DNA from: JAHBNG01 sp039028975
Lineage (GTDB): Bacteria > Chloroflexota > Anaerolineae > Caldilineales > Caldilineaceae
Direction: 5' to 3'
DNA length: 64,000 nt
NCBI GenBank assembly: GCA_039028975.1
Contig: JBCCHB010000058.1
Span: 27,511 to 91,510 of the forward strand
In this document: one piece after another, positions 1-9,294 of the stretch
How the letters are laid out: every line of letters begins with the position of its first letter
Position numbering within the stretch: the first letter of the stretch is position 1
Position numbers and translations under genes: made by a program
The notes under the pieces: generated by a model
Seen by the model: only the letters and a program-made list of their open reading frames with translations
Databases searched by the model: none
Told to the model about the DNA's origin: nothing

Positions 1-1046
1 GTGTGATCACGCCGTGGAACACTCCCTTTATGCTCAGCACATGGAAGATCGCGCCGGCCTTGGCCGCAGGGTGTACTGTCGTTCACAAACCAGCCGAACT
101 CAGCCCCATTACGGCGCAGCGGTTGGTCGAATTGGCCCATGAGGCAGGGTTGCCCCCTGGTGTGCTCAACACCATCAATGGCATGGGGGAGACTGCTGGC
201 AAGGCACTCACCGAGCATCCCGATATCCACGCAATTGCCTTTGTGGGCGAATCCAAAACAGGTAGCTATATTCAGGCCCAAGGTGCGCCCACCCTCAAAC
301 GCGTCCACTTTGAGCTTGGCGGCAAGAACCCCGTCATAGTTTTTGCCGATGCCGACCTGGATCGTGCCCTCGAGGCAGCCATCTTCATGAAGTATAGCCT
401 CAACGGCGAGCGCTGCACGTCTAGCAGCCGGCTGCTCGTTGAGCGTTCCATCTATGACGAATTTACGGCCAAATTATCCGAACGGGTCTACAAGCTCAAA
501 GTGGGTGATCCGTTAGATCCCGCCACTGAGATCGGTCCACTGATTCACCAAGATCATTGGGCGAAAGTGTGCAGCTATATGCAGATCGGTCAGGATGAAG
601 GAGCCATCATGACCAGCCAGAGTAGCAATGGTAGTCCACGCCCCGCGGGCTTAGAGGAAGGCAATTTTATCGCGCCCTCGTTCTTCACCGGCGTGAAGAA
701 CGACATGCGCATTGCCCAAGAAGAGGTCTTTGGCCCATTCCTAGTGGCTATTCCCTTTGACACAACTGAGGCAGCCATTGAGATTGCCAACGACGTTAAG
801 TATGGCCTGGCTGCCTACATCTGGACCAGCGACGTGACTCGCTCCCTTATGGTCTCTCATGCAGTCGAAGCGGGCATGATATGGGTCAACTCGCCCAATG
901 TGCGCCATCTACCCACCCCCTTTGGAGGTATGAAACAGAGTGGCATTGGACGTGACGGTGGTGACTACAGCTTTGATTTCTATATGGAGACCAAGAATAT
1001 CGCTATTGCTCTAGGCGACAATCCGATTTCTCGGTTAGGCGTATAG
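1..1046 (+). CDS. hpaE: Aldehyde dehydrogenase, HpaE-like (5' partial)
   Basis: NAD-dependent aldehyde dehydrogenase, most likely 5-carboxymethyl-2-hydroxymuconate semialdehyde dehydrogenase of the homoprotocatechuate meta-cleavage pathway. The window cuts off the N-terminus: 347 residues are visible of the roughly 490-500 usual for the family, and the reading frame is open to base 1. Visible motifs are the substrate/cofactor segment TPWNTPF, the catalytic Glu in FELGGKN and the catalytic Cys in NGERCTSSSR (visible residue 138). The C-terminal FGGMKQSGIGRDGG signature is intact. The next gene is a homoprotocatechuate-type ring-cleavage dioxygenase, and this supports HpaE over a generic aldehyde dehydrogenase. 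The exact substrate is an inference. Confidence 0.85.
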   Translation, partial: VITPWNTPFMLSTWKIAPALAAGCTVVHKPAELSPITAQRLVELAHEAGLPPGVLNTINGMGETAGKALTEHPDIHAIAFVGESKTGSYIQAQGAPTLKRVHFELGGKNPVIVFADADLDRALEAAIFMKYSLNGERCTSSSRLLVERSIYDEFTAKLSERVYKLKVGDPLDPATEIGPLIHQDHWAKVCSYMQIGQDEGAIMTSQSSNGSPRPAGLEEGNFIAPSFFTGVKNDMRIAQEEVFGPFLVAIPFDTTEAAIEIANDVKYGLAAYIWTSDVTRSLMVSHAVEAGMIWVNSPNVRHLPTPFGGMKQSGIGRDGGDYSFDFYMETKNIAIALGDNPISRLGV

Positions 1047-1160
1047 AACATCCACATTCAGTAGATCTCAGTGGAGGGTGCGTTCTCTACGCCGGACCGC
1101 TTCGCATTAGAGAGTGCTCGCTCCGCATTGGGCTCTGCGGACAATGGTTCAGGAGTTTTT

Positions 1161-2156
1161 ATGGGAATCCCAACACTCAATCATACCCCTCCCTTCAACA
1201 TCGTACGCATCAGCCACCTGGAGTGGGGTATGTCCGATCTTGGCTACGCCAAGGAGTTCTACGTCGACCTGCTCGGTTACATTTTGGAAGAGGAGACTAG
1301 CCACGCACTCTATCTGCGGGGTATGGAGGAAGTCAATCACCATTCGCTCGTGTTGACCAAGAGCGACGATCCATCGGTTCAGCGAATTGCCTTCAAAGTT
1401 GCCAGCGAGGATGATCTCGACAAAGCAGAGGGTTATTTTTCGGAGCGAGGCAACGAAACCACATGGGTGGAAAAATATGCCCAAGGGCGCACGCTACACG
1501 TCAATGATCCCTTTGGGATGCCGTTAGAATTTTACTATGAGATGGAGCATCGACCCCTGCTGCTACAGAAGTACACGCTCTACAGTGGAGCCAAGATTCA
1601 GCGTATCGATCACATCAATGTCTTCTCTCATGATGTGCAATCCATGGTAGGGTACTATGTCAGCGAGTTGGGGTTCCGTCCAACCGAAATCACGCTCTCT
1701 GATGTGGATGACACTGATTCAGATATGTGGGCAGTTTGGGTTCATCGCAAAGGGGGCGTCCACGATATTGCTTTTACCAATGGGTTAGGGCCACGGATGC
1801 ACCACATCGGCGTCTATGTACCTACGGCAACCGACATCATCGACTTCTGTGATCGCTTGGCCTCGTCTCAGCACAAGTACGCTTTCGAGCGTGGACCGGG
1901 GCGTCATGGCATATCGAATGCATTTTTCCTCTATATTTTAGACAAGGAAGGCCATCGGGTTGAGTTATTTGCCAGCGACTACATGACGGTTGATCCTGAT
2001 CACCCACCGCGTCTATGGGGCCTGCAAGACCCGCAACGTCAGACGCTATGGGGTACGCCTGCGCCACGTAGCTGGTTTGAGGAAGGGTCTCTCTTTGCGG
2101 GCCTGGAACCAAAACATTCTGACCTGATTGGGCAGCCGATTGTCGCGCCAGATTGA
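1161..2156 (+). CDS. hpaD: Type I extradiol dioxygenase, homoprotocatechuate 2,3-dioxygenase-like
   Basis: Vicinal-oxygen-chelate ring-cleaving dioxygenase, 331 residues, resembling the Mn/Fe homoprotocatechuate 2,3-dioxygenases of Brevibacterium and Arthrobacter. The probable metal ligands are visible: His151 in IDHINV, His214 or His215 in MHHIGV, and Glu268 in HRVELF. Their spacing matches the known 155/214/267 triad. The family stretch GPGRHGISNAFFLYILD lies just before the Glu. The ATG at 1161 is preferred because AGGAG lies at 1151-1155. A GTG at 1071 is in frame but would add 30 residues not found in relatives. It follows hpaE by about 115 bp in the same direction and would act one step before it. 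Confidence 0.85.
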   Translation: MGIPTLNHTPPFNIVRISHLEWGMSDLGYAKEFYVDLLGYILEEETSHALYLRGMEEVNHHSLVLTKSDDPSVQRIAFKVASEDDLDKAEGYFSERGNETTWVEKYAQGRTLHVNDPFGMPLEFYYEMEHRPLLLQKYTLYSGAKIQRIDHINVFSHDVQSMVGYYVSELGFRPTEITLSDVDDTDSDMWAVWVHRKGGVHDIAFTNGLGPRMHHIGVYVPTATDIIDFCDRLASSQHKYAFERGPGRHGISNAFFLYILDKEGHRVELFASDYMTVDPDHPPRLWGLQDPQRQTLWGTPAPRSWFEEGSLFAGLEPKHSDLIGQPIVAPD

Positions 2157-2169
2157 TTCCAGTTCTACT

Positions 2170-2254
2170 TAGGAATCGGAATTAAATAACTTGTGCATAA
2201 GATCTCTCAATCCTTCGAGATGACATGCCCAACTTATTTAATGCTCATTCCTTA
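2170..2254. repeat. Palindromic repeat family A, copy 1
   Basis: An 85-bp imperfect palindrome. Its arms read GGAATCGGAATTAAATAACT and, from the other strand, GGAATGAGCATTAAATAAGT. A nearly identical copy lies in inverted orientation at 5725-5807. It has the size and symmetry of a non-autonomous mobile element (MITE-like), but no transposase is near. Confidence 0.75.
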
Positions 2255-2333
2255 GCTACGTTTGAAAACCGAAATTGGTCTCTCCAGCAGTGGCTCCGGA
2301 ACACTTTGGTTTTCAAATTGACCGCACTGTAGC
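2254..2333. repeat. Palindromic repeat family B, copy 1
   Basis: About 80 bp with arms close to CGTTTGAAAAC and GTTTTCAAAT-GACCGC. Further copies lie at 4129-4213, 28129-28222 and 39836-39920. This copy directly abuts repeat A, so the 186-bp gap before the next gene is essentially all repeat. Confidence 0.65.
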
Positions 2334-2342
2334 TGTGGTCCA

Positions 2343-3155
2343 CTAATCTCCATATCGGTAGACTTCGTTAATACTATCCACCAGATCGTTCAAGCGATCA
2401 ACCTGATCCTGAATATCAGACTGAAGGCGCTCGGCTCGACTGCTGTTGACGCTTTGGGCATCGACCAACTGCACTTGGCTATAGATTGTTGCTAGGGAGG
2501 TAATACTCTGTTCAATCTGTAGCTCAGCTTGCCGCATACGGGTATCCAGCTCAGAGATGGACTGTAAGTGTTTGCGTTTTGAGTCGATCACCTGCTCTTG
2601 CTGCATGCGTAGCTCTGAGTTGCCTTCCAGCTTATAAGTGGCTTCCAACTGGTCAATCTCTCTGGGGAGGGTCCGCATCTCTCGTTCAATTAGATCATCT
2701 TGACGGTAGGTATCAATACGCAACGCTAACTGGTAGACATTGTTGATCCAATCGGAGACGCGCCCAGCCGTGTCTTCCATGCGTTCTCGAACCAGCGTTT
2801 TACGCATCCCTTGTAGCTGGTCTTCTATGCGTCGCTGGTATTCTAGCGCATTGAGGATGTCGTCTCGCAAATTTTGATCTCGAATAGCCGAGATATCGAA
2901 CTGATGCTGAAAAGCGTCTAGCAAGACCTTGGCATTGTTTTCAGCATCATTCAGGCTGGTATAGATGATGGCACCTAAGCCGATCAGCCCTAAGATGGGC
3001 CAAACAAGTGCTCGAGATAAGCCCAAAGGGCTTGGGCCAAGGAAGGTCAAGAGGATGGTTAGGGCCACGATCAATGCACTCTCCCACCGGAAGAATGCAT
3101 GCTGAAGTAGTTCGTTCTGTGCTTTCTTTTGTAATTCAGTACGAATGGATGCCAT
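2343..3155 (-). CDS. Membrane-anchored coiled-coil protein, unknown function
   Basis: 270 residues from the ATG at 3155; a TTG two codons upstream is possible. Two hydrophobic segments near residues 27-44 and 48-67 form a hairpin anchor. The remaining roughly 200 residues are rich in Glu, Gln, Arg and Leu and look like long helices or coiled coil. No catalytic motif is recognised. It lies 226 bp downstream of, and in the same orientation as, a PspA-family gene. A role beside PspA in membrane maintenance is plausible but rests on position only. Confidence 0.7.
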   Translation of the reverse strand: MASIRTELQKKAQNELLQHAFFRWESALIVALTILLTFLGPSPLGLSRALVWPILGLIGLGAIIYTSLNDAENNAKVLLDAFQHQFDISAIRDQNLRDDILNALEYQRRIEDQLQGMRKTLVRERMEDTAGRVSDWINNVYQLALRIDTYRQDDLIEREMRTLPREIDQLEATYKLEGNSELRMQQEQVIDSKRKHLQSISELDTRMRQAELQIEQSITSLATIYSQVQLVDAQSVNSSRAERLQSDIQDQVDRLNDLVDSINEVYRYGD

Positions 3156-3211
3156 AGTCAAATTGGTAAATGGTGGTTTAAATCTGAGCCTGTTTTTTTG
3201 GAACGAAAACG

Positions 3212-3265
3212 AAATAACCTGAACATTTGAAAGGGTGCGATCCGATTGAAATGTTCAGGTTATTT
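3212..3265. terminator. Perfect-stem hairpin between pspA-like gene and its neighbour
   Basis: A 17-bp perfect inverted repeat (arms AAATAACCTGAACATTT and its complement) with a 20-nt loop. It sits between two minus-strand genes and could attenuate or process the transcript. There is no clear U-run, so classic intrinsic termination is uncertain. Confidence 0.4.
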
Positions 3266-3381
3266 ACAGTCCATCCCTTTTGGAGCCGAGCACCAGAACA
3301 GGTAAAGGAAGAGACGATGATTTGCAGTAACGCCTTGCCTTTCTCGCCCTTCCTTTGAGGGATTATTTTTCTGAATGACCG

Positions 3382-4062
3382 TTAGTCATTCAGACCTAGC
3401 TTCCTCTTGCGCTCTGCCAATTGACCGTTGAGAGCGCTGCTCTCCAAAACCTTGTCCATCTGATCATCCAAGCTGGCAGCTCGTAGTTCAGTGGCTGTAG
3501 ATGCCTTATCCAAACGCTTGTAAATGCTCTCGGCAATACCGCTGATGTCGCTGTCGCCTGACCCCATGAGATCATCCAGGCTCTTCATGGCCTTAACGGT
3601 CTTTTCCTTGCTCTTTGCCAGCTCTAACAGAGAGGTTAGTTCTTCACGTTCTTGCTTCATGGTGGCAAGGCGTGCCTCTAGCTTGACTTTGGCACTGAGC
3701 AACTTGTTAAATTCTTCTTCTTGTCGGGCAGCCTGCTCTTCGTAGGTCTCCACAAGGCGTTGGGTGCTATTAAGCTTACTTTGAGCGGCAACCGCAGCAG
3801 CGTCGTTTCCCTCGACCAGAAATGCATCAATGGCTCGGTCGATCCCAGTTGCTTTCTGGGTGAACTCGTTTACTTTGCGCTGTAAAGATTTAACCTCACC
3901 ACCGACGGTGGCTGCAGCATCTTCCAAATCTTCCAGATTGGTTTCAACCTGTCGAATATATTGATCAATGATAGCCGGGCTATTGCTCTTGAGAGCCTGA
4001 TCAATCATGTAGTGCAAATTAGCCGAAATCAAGGTCGAAACTTTTTCTAAAATGGAAGCCAT
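3382..4062 (-). CDS. pspA: PspA/IM30-family membrane stress protein
   Basis: 226 residues, almost entirely helical and charged, with the PspA/Vipp1 start (MASILEKVSTLISANLHYMIDQALKS) and the conserved early segment YIRQVETNLEDL. Members of this family bind and remodel the inner face of stressed membranes as oligomeric scaffolds. The ATG at 4062 has a strong AGGAGGA site seven bases upstream. The last codons form a small hairpin around the stop. The downstream membrane coiled-coil gene may be a partner. Length and composition are normal for the family. Confidence 0.85.
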   Translation of the reverse strand: MASILEKVSTLISANLHYMIDQALKSNSPAIIDQYIRQVETNLEDLEDAAATVGGEVKSLQRKVNEFTQKATGIDRAIDAFLVEGNDAAAVAAQSKLNSTQRLVETYEEQAARQEEEFNKLLSAKVKLEARLATMKQEREELTSLLELAKSKEKTVKAMKSLDDLMGSGDSDISGIAESIYKRLDKASTATELRAASLDDQMDKVLESSALNGQLAERKRKLGLND

Positions 4063-4473
4063 GTAGTCTTTCCTCCTAAAATGTCGTGATTTATGTAAAT
4101 GTACTTTCGATTTGTACTTTTTAGACTCTATACTCAGCTCCGTTTGAGAATGATAGTTTAGTTTCTCCGGTAGAACATCAGAAAACTACCGTTCCCAAAA
4201 CGACCGCGGTATAATTCTCATTCGTAAACATCTTCATGTTACAGTAACAATTATATACCGTTCCAGTAGAAATTACAATGACTTGAGGCTGACAGTTGGG
4301 CAGACATAAAGCTGACCGGGTTTTATCTGGTCACCGATACGGTTATACTGATTTGTGTAGAGTCAACCAGACGGCTATACTGATGGGATTGTACTATTTG
4401 TATTATCAGCCGACTAATCCCCCTATCCACGGGGACAAGCCGACCTACCGATTACTGACTACTGGAATCCACC
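4063..4473. other. Gene-free interval with repeat B and pepT upstream region
   Basis: About 410 bp between divergent pspA and pepT. It holds the AGGAGGA site of pspA, repeat B at 4129-4213, an AT-rich stretch around 4230-4290, and short recurring words such as GGTTATACTGAT and GGCTATACTGAT. The promoters of both genes must lie here. An open frame through 4296-4553 has no ribosome site and overlaps pepT, so it is not called. Confidence 0.5.
4129..4213. repeat. Palindromic repeat family B, copy 2
   Basis: 85 bp beginning TATACTCAGCTCCGTTTGAG and ending AAACGACCGCGGTATA. The termini are the same as the copy at 39836-39920 read on the other strand. Confidence 0.75.
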
Positions 4474-5721
4474 ATGTCTATGAAGGAAGATATCACCCAG
4501 CGCTTTTTGCGCTATGTCCAAGTCGATACCCAAAGCGACGAGTCATCCTCTGATGTACCCAGCAGCTCCAACCAGCTAGATCTGCTGAATATACTCATTG
4601 AAGAGTTGCATGAAATGGGGGCATCTGATGTGAAGCTGAGTGACTACGGTGTGGTCTTTGCCACAGTACCAGCCACAATACCATCTGCAAGCCCACCATC
4701 CGTTCCTACTGTAGCCTTCCTGGCCCATGTAGATACGGCCCCTGCATTTAACGGGACGGGAGTCAAGCCGATTCTCCATGCCGATTATGATGGCCAGCCG
4801 ATTATTTTACCGGATGACCCAACCCAGATCCTGTCGCCGGAGACCGTTCCGGCCTTAGCGGACAAAACAGGAGAGGACATCATCACCGCCAGCGGAAAGA
4901 CATTGTTGGGGGCCGATGATAAAGCTGGGGTTGCCATTATTATGAGTATGGCGGCCGAGTTGCTGGCCCACCCTGAAATCCCTCACGGGGAGATTCGCCT
5001 CTGTTTTACGACCGACGAGGAGATCGGTCGGGGCGTTATGTATCTCAAGCTCGATGACCTGAATGCAGACGTAGCCTATACGCTGGACGGTGGGGACGTC
5101 GGTGAAATTGTCTTTGAAACCTTCTCCGCTGACAAAGCATTGGTGAAGGTGCAAGGCATCTCAACCCATCCAGGAGATGCCAAAGACAAGCTGGTCAATG
5201 CGCTGCACCTGGCTGCGAAAATTGTGGATACGCTTCCCCAAGTGACCCGGACACCAGAGACGACCGCCGAGCGAGACGGCTTTATTCATCTCTACCAGAT
5301 GCAGGGTACGGCAGCAGAAGCCGAACTCCACTTTATCCTGCGAGACTTTGAGCTAGAGGGGTTGGCGTCTCATGGCACGATGGTTCAGAGCGTCTGTGAT
5401 ACGATTCAGGCAGCCGAACCCCGTGCTCAGATCAGTTGTGAGATAACGCCCCAATATCGCAACATGCGCTATTGGCTAGAGAAGGATATGCGTCCCGTTG
5501 AATTGGCTGTGGCCGCCATCGAATCCTGTGGGCTTGCGCCCATTAGTAAACCCATTCGCGGTGGCACAGACGGTTCTGGCTTGACCCAAATGGGCGTCCC
5601 CACACCGAACCTATTTACCGGCATGCAGAATATCCACGGTCCGCTGGAGTGGGTTAGCGTTCAAGATATGCTAAAGGCCACTGAAGTCTGCATCCAATTG
5701 GTCCAGCTATGGGCTAAATAA
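4474..5721 (+). CDS. pepT: Peptidase T (tripeptide aminopeptidase), M20B
   Basis: Cytoplasmic two-zinc aminopeptidase that releases the N-terminal residue of tripeptides. It has 415 residues, normal for PepT. The motifs run in order: HVDTAP (His85, Asp87, first metal and catalytic Asp), LLGADDKAGVA, the catalytic Glu182 in TTDEEIGRG, LDGGDVGEI, and the C-terminal RGGTDGSGL with NIHGPLEW carrying the last metal ligand. The ATG at 4474 has only a weak ribosome site. It is flanked on the right by a repeat A copy and the M19 dipeptidase gene, suggesting a peptide-salvage pair. Confidence 0.9.
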   Translation: MSMKEDITQRFLRYVQVDTQSDESSSDVPSSSNQLDLLNILIEELHEMGASDVKLSDYGVVFATVPATIPSASPPSVPTVAFLAHVDTAPAFNGTGVKPILHADYDGQPIILPDDPTQILSPETVPALADKTGEDIITASGKTLLGADDKAGVAIIMSMAAELLAHPEIPHGEIRLCFTTDEEIGRGVMYLKLDDLNADVAYTLDGGDVGEIVFETFSADKALVKVQGISTHPGDAKDKLVNALHLAAKIVDTLPQVTRTPETTAERDGFIHLYQMQGTAAEAELHFILRDFELEGLASHGTMVQSVCDTIQAAEPRAQISCEITPQYRNMRYWLEKDMRPVELAVAAIESCGLAPISKPIRGGTDGSGLTQMGVPTPNLFTGMQNIHGPLEWVSVQDMLKATEVCIQLVQLWAK

Positions 5722-5724
5722 TTA

Positions 5725-5807
5725 AAGAATGAGCATTAAATAAGTTGGACATGTCATCTCGAAGGATTGAGAGATCTTATGCACAAGTTATTTAATTCCG
5801 ATTCCTA
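5725..5807. repeat. Palindromic repeat family A, copy 2 (inverted)
   Basis: Reverse complement of 2170-2254 with only a few differences over about 83 bp. It ends 11 bp before the start codon of the next gene, so it also forms most of that gene's upstream region. Confidence 0.75.
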
Positions 5808-5818
5808 AAGGAAGAGCT

Positions 5819-6889
5819 ATGCCCGATTCCAACTACCCACCTGTATTTGATGGACATAATGATACGATTCTGGCTCTGGTTGAGCAGGATCCAGAGAAGC
5901 GGCGAGACTTTTTCGTTGAAAGTGAAACCGGCCATATCGACTTCCCACGAGCCAAGGCTGGTGGATTGGGTGGTGGTTTCTTTGCTATCTTTACCCGCTC
6001 CCCCAAGGCTGGCGACATCCTCAAAAATCGACCAGATACCAGTAAACCCTACGAAGTGCCTTTGCCACCCGCGCCCAGCTATAGTGACGCCCTTCAGTTT
6101 ACGGTTCAAGCTGCGGCCAAACTATTCCAGCTGGAAGAGGCATCAAATGGCCAGATTCGGATTGTGCGTACGGCAGATGAGCTGGATAGTTGTCTTCGGA
6201 AGGGCATCTTTGCCGTTTTGCTCCACATTGAAGGGGCGGAAGCAATTGATGCCGACCTGAATTCGCTTCAGGTCTTCTACCAGATGGGGTTACGCTCACT
6301 GGGCATCGTATGGAGCCGTGCAAACATCTTTGGACACGGTGTTCCCTTCAAGTTTCCTGGCTCGCCCGATGTGGGGCCAGGATTGACAGATGCTGGCAAA
6401 GCCCTGGTCAAAGAGTGCAATCGCCTAGGGATTCTAGTTGATCTCTCCCACCTCAATGAGAAGGGGTTTTGGGATGTGGCCTCCATCACGACCACTCCAT
6501 TGGTGGCAACCCACTCATGTGCTTACAAGCTAAGTCAGTCCACCCGCAACCTGACGGACAAGCAACTGGATGCAGTTGCTGAGTCGGGAGGGGTGGTGGG
6601 CGTTAATTACCATGTGGGCTTCTTACGGGCCGACGGCAGCTTTGACAAAGAGACCTCATTGGCTGAGATTGTCAACCATACCCGCTACATGGTCGACCGT
6701 ATGGGCATTGAGCACGTAGCCCTTGGCTCCGATTTCGACGGGGCAGTCATGCCCCAGGATTTGAAGGATGCCGCCGGCCTCCCCAAATTGATGGAAGCCC
6801 TCTCTGACAGCGGATTTGACCACGCTGCACTAGAACAGATCGCTTTTAGCAATTGGGTACGGGTGTTGAAAGCAACCCTCCGCGATTGA
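5819..6889 (+). CDS. M19 membrane/renal dipeptidase family protein
   Basis: Zinc dipeptidase of the amidohydrolase fold, 356 residues. Motifs are FDGHNDT (His13 and Asp15, metal pair), HIEGAEA with the bridging Glu, VDLSHLNEKGFW, ATHSCAY and ALGSDFDG near the C-terminus. No signal peptide is evident, so the bacterial protein is probably cytoplasmic. The substrate could be dipeptides, including D-residues. The ATG at 5819 follows a GGAAG site inside or next to the repeat A copy. It is in the same direction as pepT. Confidence 0.88.
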   Translation: MPDSNYPPVFDGHNDTILALVEQDPEKRRDFFVESETGHIDFPRAKAGGLGGGFFAIFTRSPKAGDILKNRPDTSKPYEVPLPPAPSYSDALQFTVQAAAKLFQLEEASNGQIRIVRTADELDSCLRKGIFAVLLHIEGAEAIDADLNSLQVFYQMGLRSLGIVWSRANIFGHGVPFKFPGSPDVGPGLTDAGKALVKECNRLGILVDLSHLNEKGFWDVASITTTPLVATHSCAYKLSQSTRNLTDKQLDAVAESGGVVGVNYHVGFLRADGSFDKETSLAEIVNHTRYMVDRMGIEHVALGSDFDGAVMPQDLKDAAGLPKLMEALSDSGFDHAALEQIAFSNWVRVLKATLRD

Positions 6890-6897
6890 GAGACGAT

Positions 6898-7092
6898 GAG
6901 TCGGTTGGTCAGTTAGTCAGTTAGTCAGTTAGTCGGTTGGTCGGTTGGTCCAGGAGCTACGAGCCTCAGGACCACCAGACTCTGGACCAACAGACTCTGG
7001 ACCAACAAGACCCAGGATCAACAGACTCTGGACCACCAGACCTTGGACCAACAGACTCTGGACCAACAGACCTTGGACCAACAGACTATCAA
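6898..7092. repeat. Degenerate word-repeat tract
   Basis: Two adjoining tracts: variants of GTCAGTTA/GTCGGTTG, then variants of CTCTGGACCAACAGA and CTTGGACCAACAGA repeated about eight times. The tract stays open in frame with the next gene for 51 codons. The Arg/Trp/Thr-rich peptide it would encode looks like noise, so the gene is started downstream. Confidence 0.8.
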
Positions 7093-7097
7093 ACCCA

Positions 7098-9245
7098 ATG
7101 CCCTCACTAGAAGTACCTTCATATTGGCTTGAATTGAAGATCGTCTTGGCGCTTGTCGCGCTCTTTTGGCTACCAGGCCAAGCACTCCTAACGGCTTTTG
7201 ACCTTCGAGGACGCTGGTCACCTATCAACCAAGCCATTGTGGCCATTGGGTTAAGTATCGCCAGCATTCCTGTGCTTTTGTACGGAGTCAGGTTTTGGCT
7301 GCCTAGCATGAAACTTGGCCCTACGTCTGCCACTATTTTCCTTCTTGCTTGCGCGCTCTATTCGCTCTTAGGAACGGTTCGGCCTAGGATTTCTGGGTCC
7401 AGCACTTCATCAGTTCGTAAACCTAGAGGAATCAGTCTCTTATTTGAATCAGTCGTACACGCATTGTCTAGGCTAAGCCTGCTAGAATGGGCGGCCTTGC
7501 TTGTCTTTGGCTGGACATTGGTTACTCGGCTCTGGATTGCCCATCAGTACCCCATTCCTGCTTGGTCGGATTCATTTCATCACACGCTGATTACCCAACT
7601 TACGGCTGAAGGAGGGCAGCTTCCCCACAGCCTAGAGCCGACCTTTGCCATTCCATTGGCCATGTACCATTTGGGTCTGCATGGCATCGCCGCGTGCATC
7701 GTATGGCTCGCCCAAGCATCTCCCCATGTGGCCTTGCAGTGGAGCGCCCAGGCTTTGAATGGTCTCTCAGGTCTGGGCGTCTACCTGATTTTGACTTTGT
7801 ATACTCGTCACCGTGCAGGTACAAGCAGCGTTCGTACAGGCAGCGCAGGAGCATTGGTAGGAGCGGCCACGGTAGGTCTCTTCTGTCACATGCCAGCCTA
7901 TTACGTGAACTGGGGACGATTTACCCAGATTGCCAGTCAGTCAATCCTGCTGATTGCCTGGTTTCTGGTTGTGGAGGGGCTTCGTCTATGGAGCGATACG
8001 ACCGACAAGAGTGGCGATGACAAGAGAATTGGCAAGCAGATCGCATGGCGCCCTCTGATAGGCATCGGACTTGCGGCAGCCATCTTGACGGCCAGCATCT
8101 TCTTGCTTCATTTTCGTGTCGCGGCCCTCTATGTTCTACTGCTTTTGATTATCGTTCCTTATGGGCTTTGGCAATCCTATAACAAGGGGGCTTTTTGGCG
8201 TGGGCTAGCATGTGTTGGCATAGTCGGAGGGGTAGCATTTTTCCTGGCTTTACCAGCTTTGTGGAGCGCAATCGAGACGTACATAGCGTTTCGGCAAGTG
8301 GATCCCATTGTCAGCGATCCAGAGATTCGGAAGCAGGCAAGCAGTAGATACTATGAGTTCCCCCTGGCAACCATTCCGGTGCTAGTAGCTCGAAGCTGGC
8401 TGCTGGTTGCGGCCGCGCTCGCCACTCTCATTGGGCTAGCTAGGCGTAACAAACTAGCTGTTATCACTTTCTTATGGACGCTGCTGCTGATCGGCTTGGG
8501 CAACACCTATCGCCTTGGCATTCCCATGCTCAACGTAACCAATCTAGGCATGATTCTAATTATGCTCTATATCCCCATTGGCCTTGTAATTGGGGTTGCC
8601 TTATACGAATTATGGACGCTGCTTGCCAGCCGCTTGCCCCAAAGCAATGCCCTGGCATCGCTTAGTAGCCCTCCACAGGCAGGAGAGGTTCCCTCACCAA
8701 GAAAGAGACCTTTATCGCTATCTGGTTATCAATGGCTGATTGGTCTGTACGTCGTTCTACTCCTTGCCGGTTCTGGCTTGACGGGTTGGTACCGCATTCA
8801 AGAGATCGAAGTACCTCGATTTCTGGTGACGGCCGATGACTTAGCAGCTATGGCGTGGATTCGCGAGCATACGGATCTGGATGAGACCTTCGCCGTCAAT
8901 GCTGAATTTTGGCGTCCGGCCGCGGTTCACGGTGAGGATGGTGGATACTGGATTCCCTACTTTACCCAGCGCCAGACGACTGCTGCACCGATGCTGATGT
9001 TTCTGGCCGCCCGAGACGAGTGGATTCGTATGGTTGAGGGAGCTAAAAACGTATTGGCCTATGAGGAAAGCCTCTCTGTACAACAGCTTAGAGCGAGCGG
9101 CGTAGACTACATCTACATTGGTTCGCCAAGCGTTAATCGAGGAATGGGATTGGATCCAGCGGCTATCGCTGAGTCTGAGCAGGTAGAGGTCGCATTTCAG
9201 CAAAATGGAGTCTGGATATTTCGGCTGCTTAACAATGCCCCGTAA
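7098..9245 (+). CDS. Large polytopic membrane protein, glycosyltransferase-like (unknown)
   Basis: 715 residues from the ATG at 7098, with a run of about a dozen hydrophobic segments and a soluble C-terminal domain of about 150 residues. The early extracytoplasmic loop has WSDSFHHTL and EPTFAIPLAMYHLGLH. These resemble the acidic first loop of GT-C type or related Chloroflexota membrane proteins, but I cannot assign a family firmly. The Asp in WSDSFHH could be catalytic. The MBOAT acyltransferase gene follows by about 50 bp, suggesting a joint role in cell-surface glycan assembly and acylation. The start is uncertain because a word-repeat tract lies upstream and no good ribosome site is visible. 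Confidence 0.7.
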   Translation: MPSLEVPSYWLELKIVLALVALFWLPGQALLTAFDLRGRWSPINQAIVAIGLSIASIPVLLYGVRFWLPSMKLGPTSATIFLLACALYSLLGTVRPRISGSSTSSVRKPRGISLLFESVVHALSRLSLLEWAALLVFGWTLVTRLWIAHQYPIPAWSDSFHHTLITQLTAEGGQLPHSLEPTFAIPLAMYHLGLHGIAACIVWLAQASPHVALQWSAQALNGLSGLGVYLILTLYTRHRAGTSSVRTGSAGALVGAATVGLFCHMPAYYVNWGRFTQIASQSILLIAWFLVVEGLRLWSDTTDKSGDDKRIGKQIAWRPLIGIGLAAAILTASIFLLHFRVAALYVLLLLIIVPYGLWQSYNKGAFWRGLACVGIVGGVAFFLALPALWSAIETYIAFRQVDPIVSDPEIRKQASSRYYEFPLATIPVLVARSWLLVAAALATLIGLARRNKLAVITFLWTLLLIGLGNTYRLGIPMLNVTNLGMILIMLYIPIGLVIGVALYELWTLLASRLPQSNALASLSSPPQAGEVPSPRKRPLSLSGYQWLIGLYVVLLLAGSGLTGWYRIQEIEVPRFLVTADDLAAMAWIREHTDLDETFAVNAEFWRPAAVHGEDGGYWIPYFTQRQTTAAPMLMFLAARDEWIRMVEGAKNVLAYEESLSVQQLRASGVDYIYIGSPSVNRGMGLDPAAIAESEQVEVAFQQNGVWIFRLLNNAP

Positions 9246-9294
9246 CGAATCAATCATAACAAATCAATCGTAACGAATATAATTAGCTGCCGCC

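Noticed and set aside
4296..4553. Open frame of 85 codons before pepT
   Set aside because: No ribosome site, unlikely amino-acid make-up, and overlap with the well-supported pepT start.
6945..7097. N-terminal extension of the large membrane protein
   Set aside because: It translates a word-repeat tract into a Trp/Arg/Thr-rich stretch with no relation to a membrane protein start and no ribosome site.
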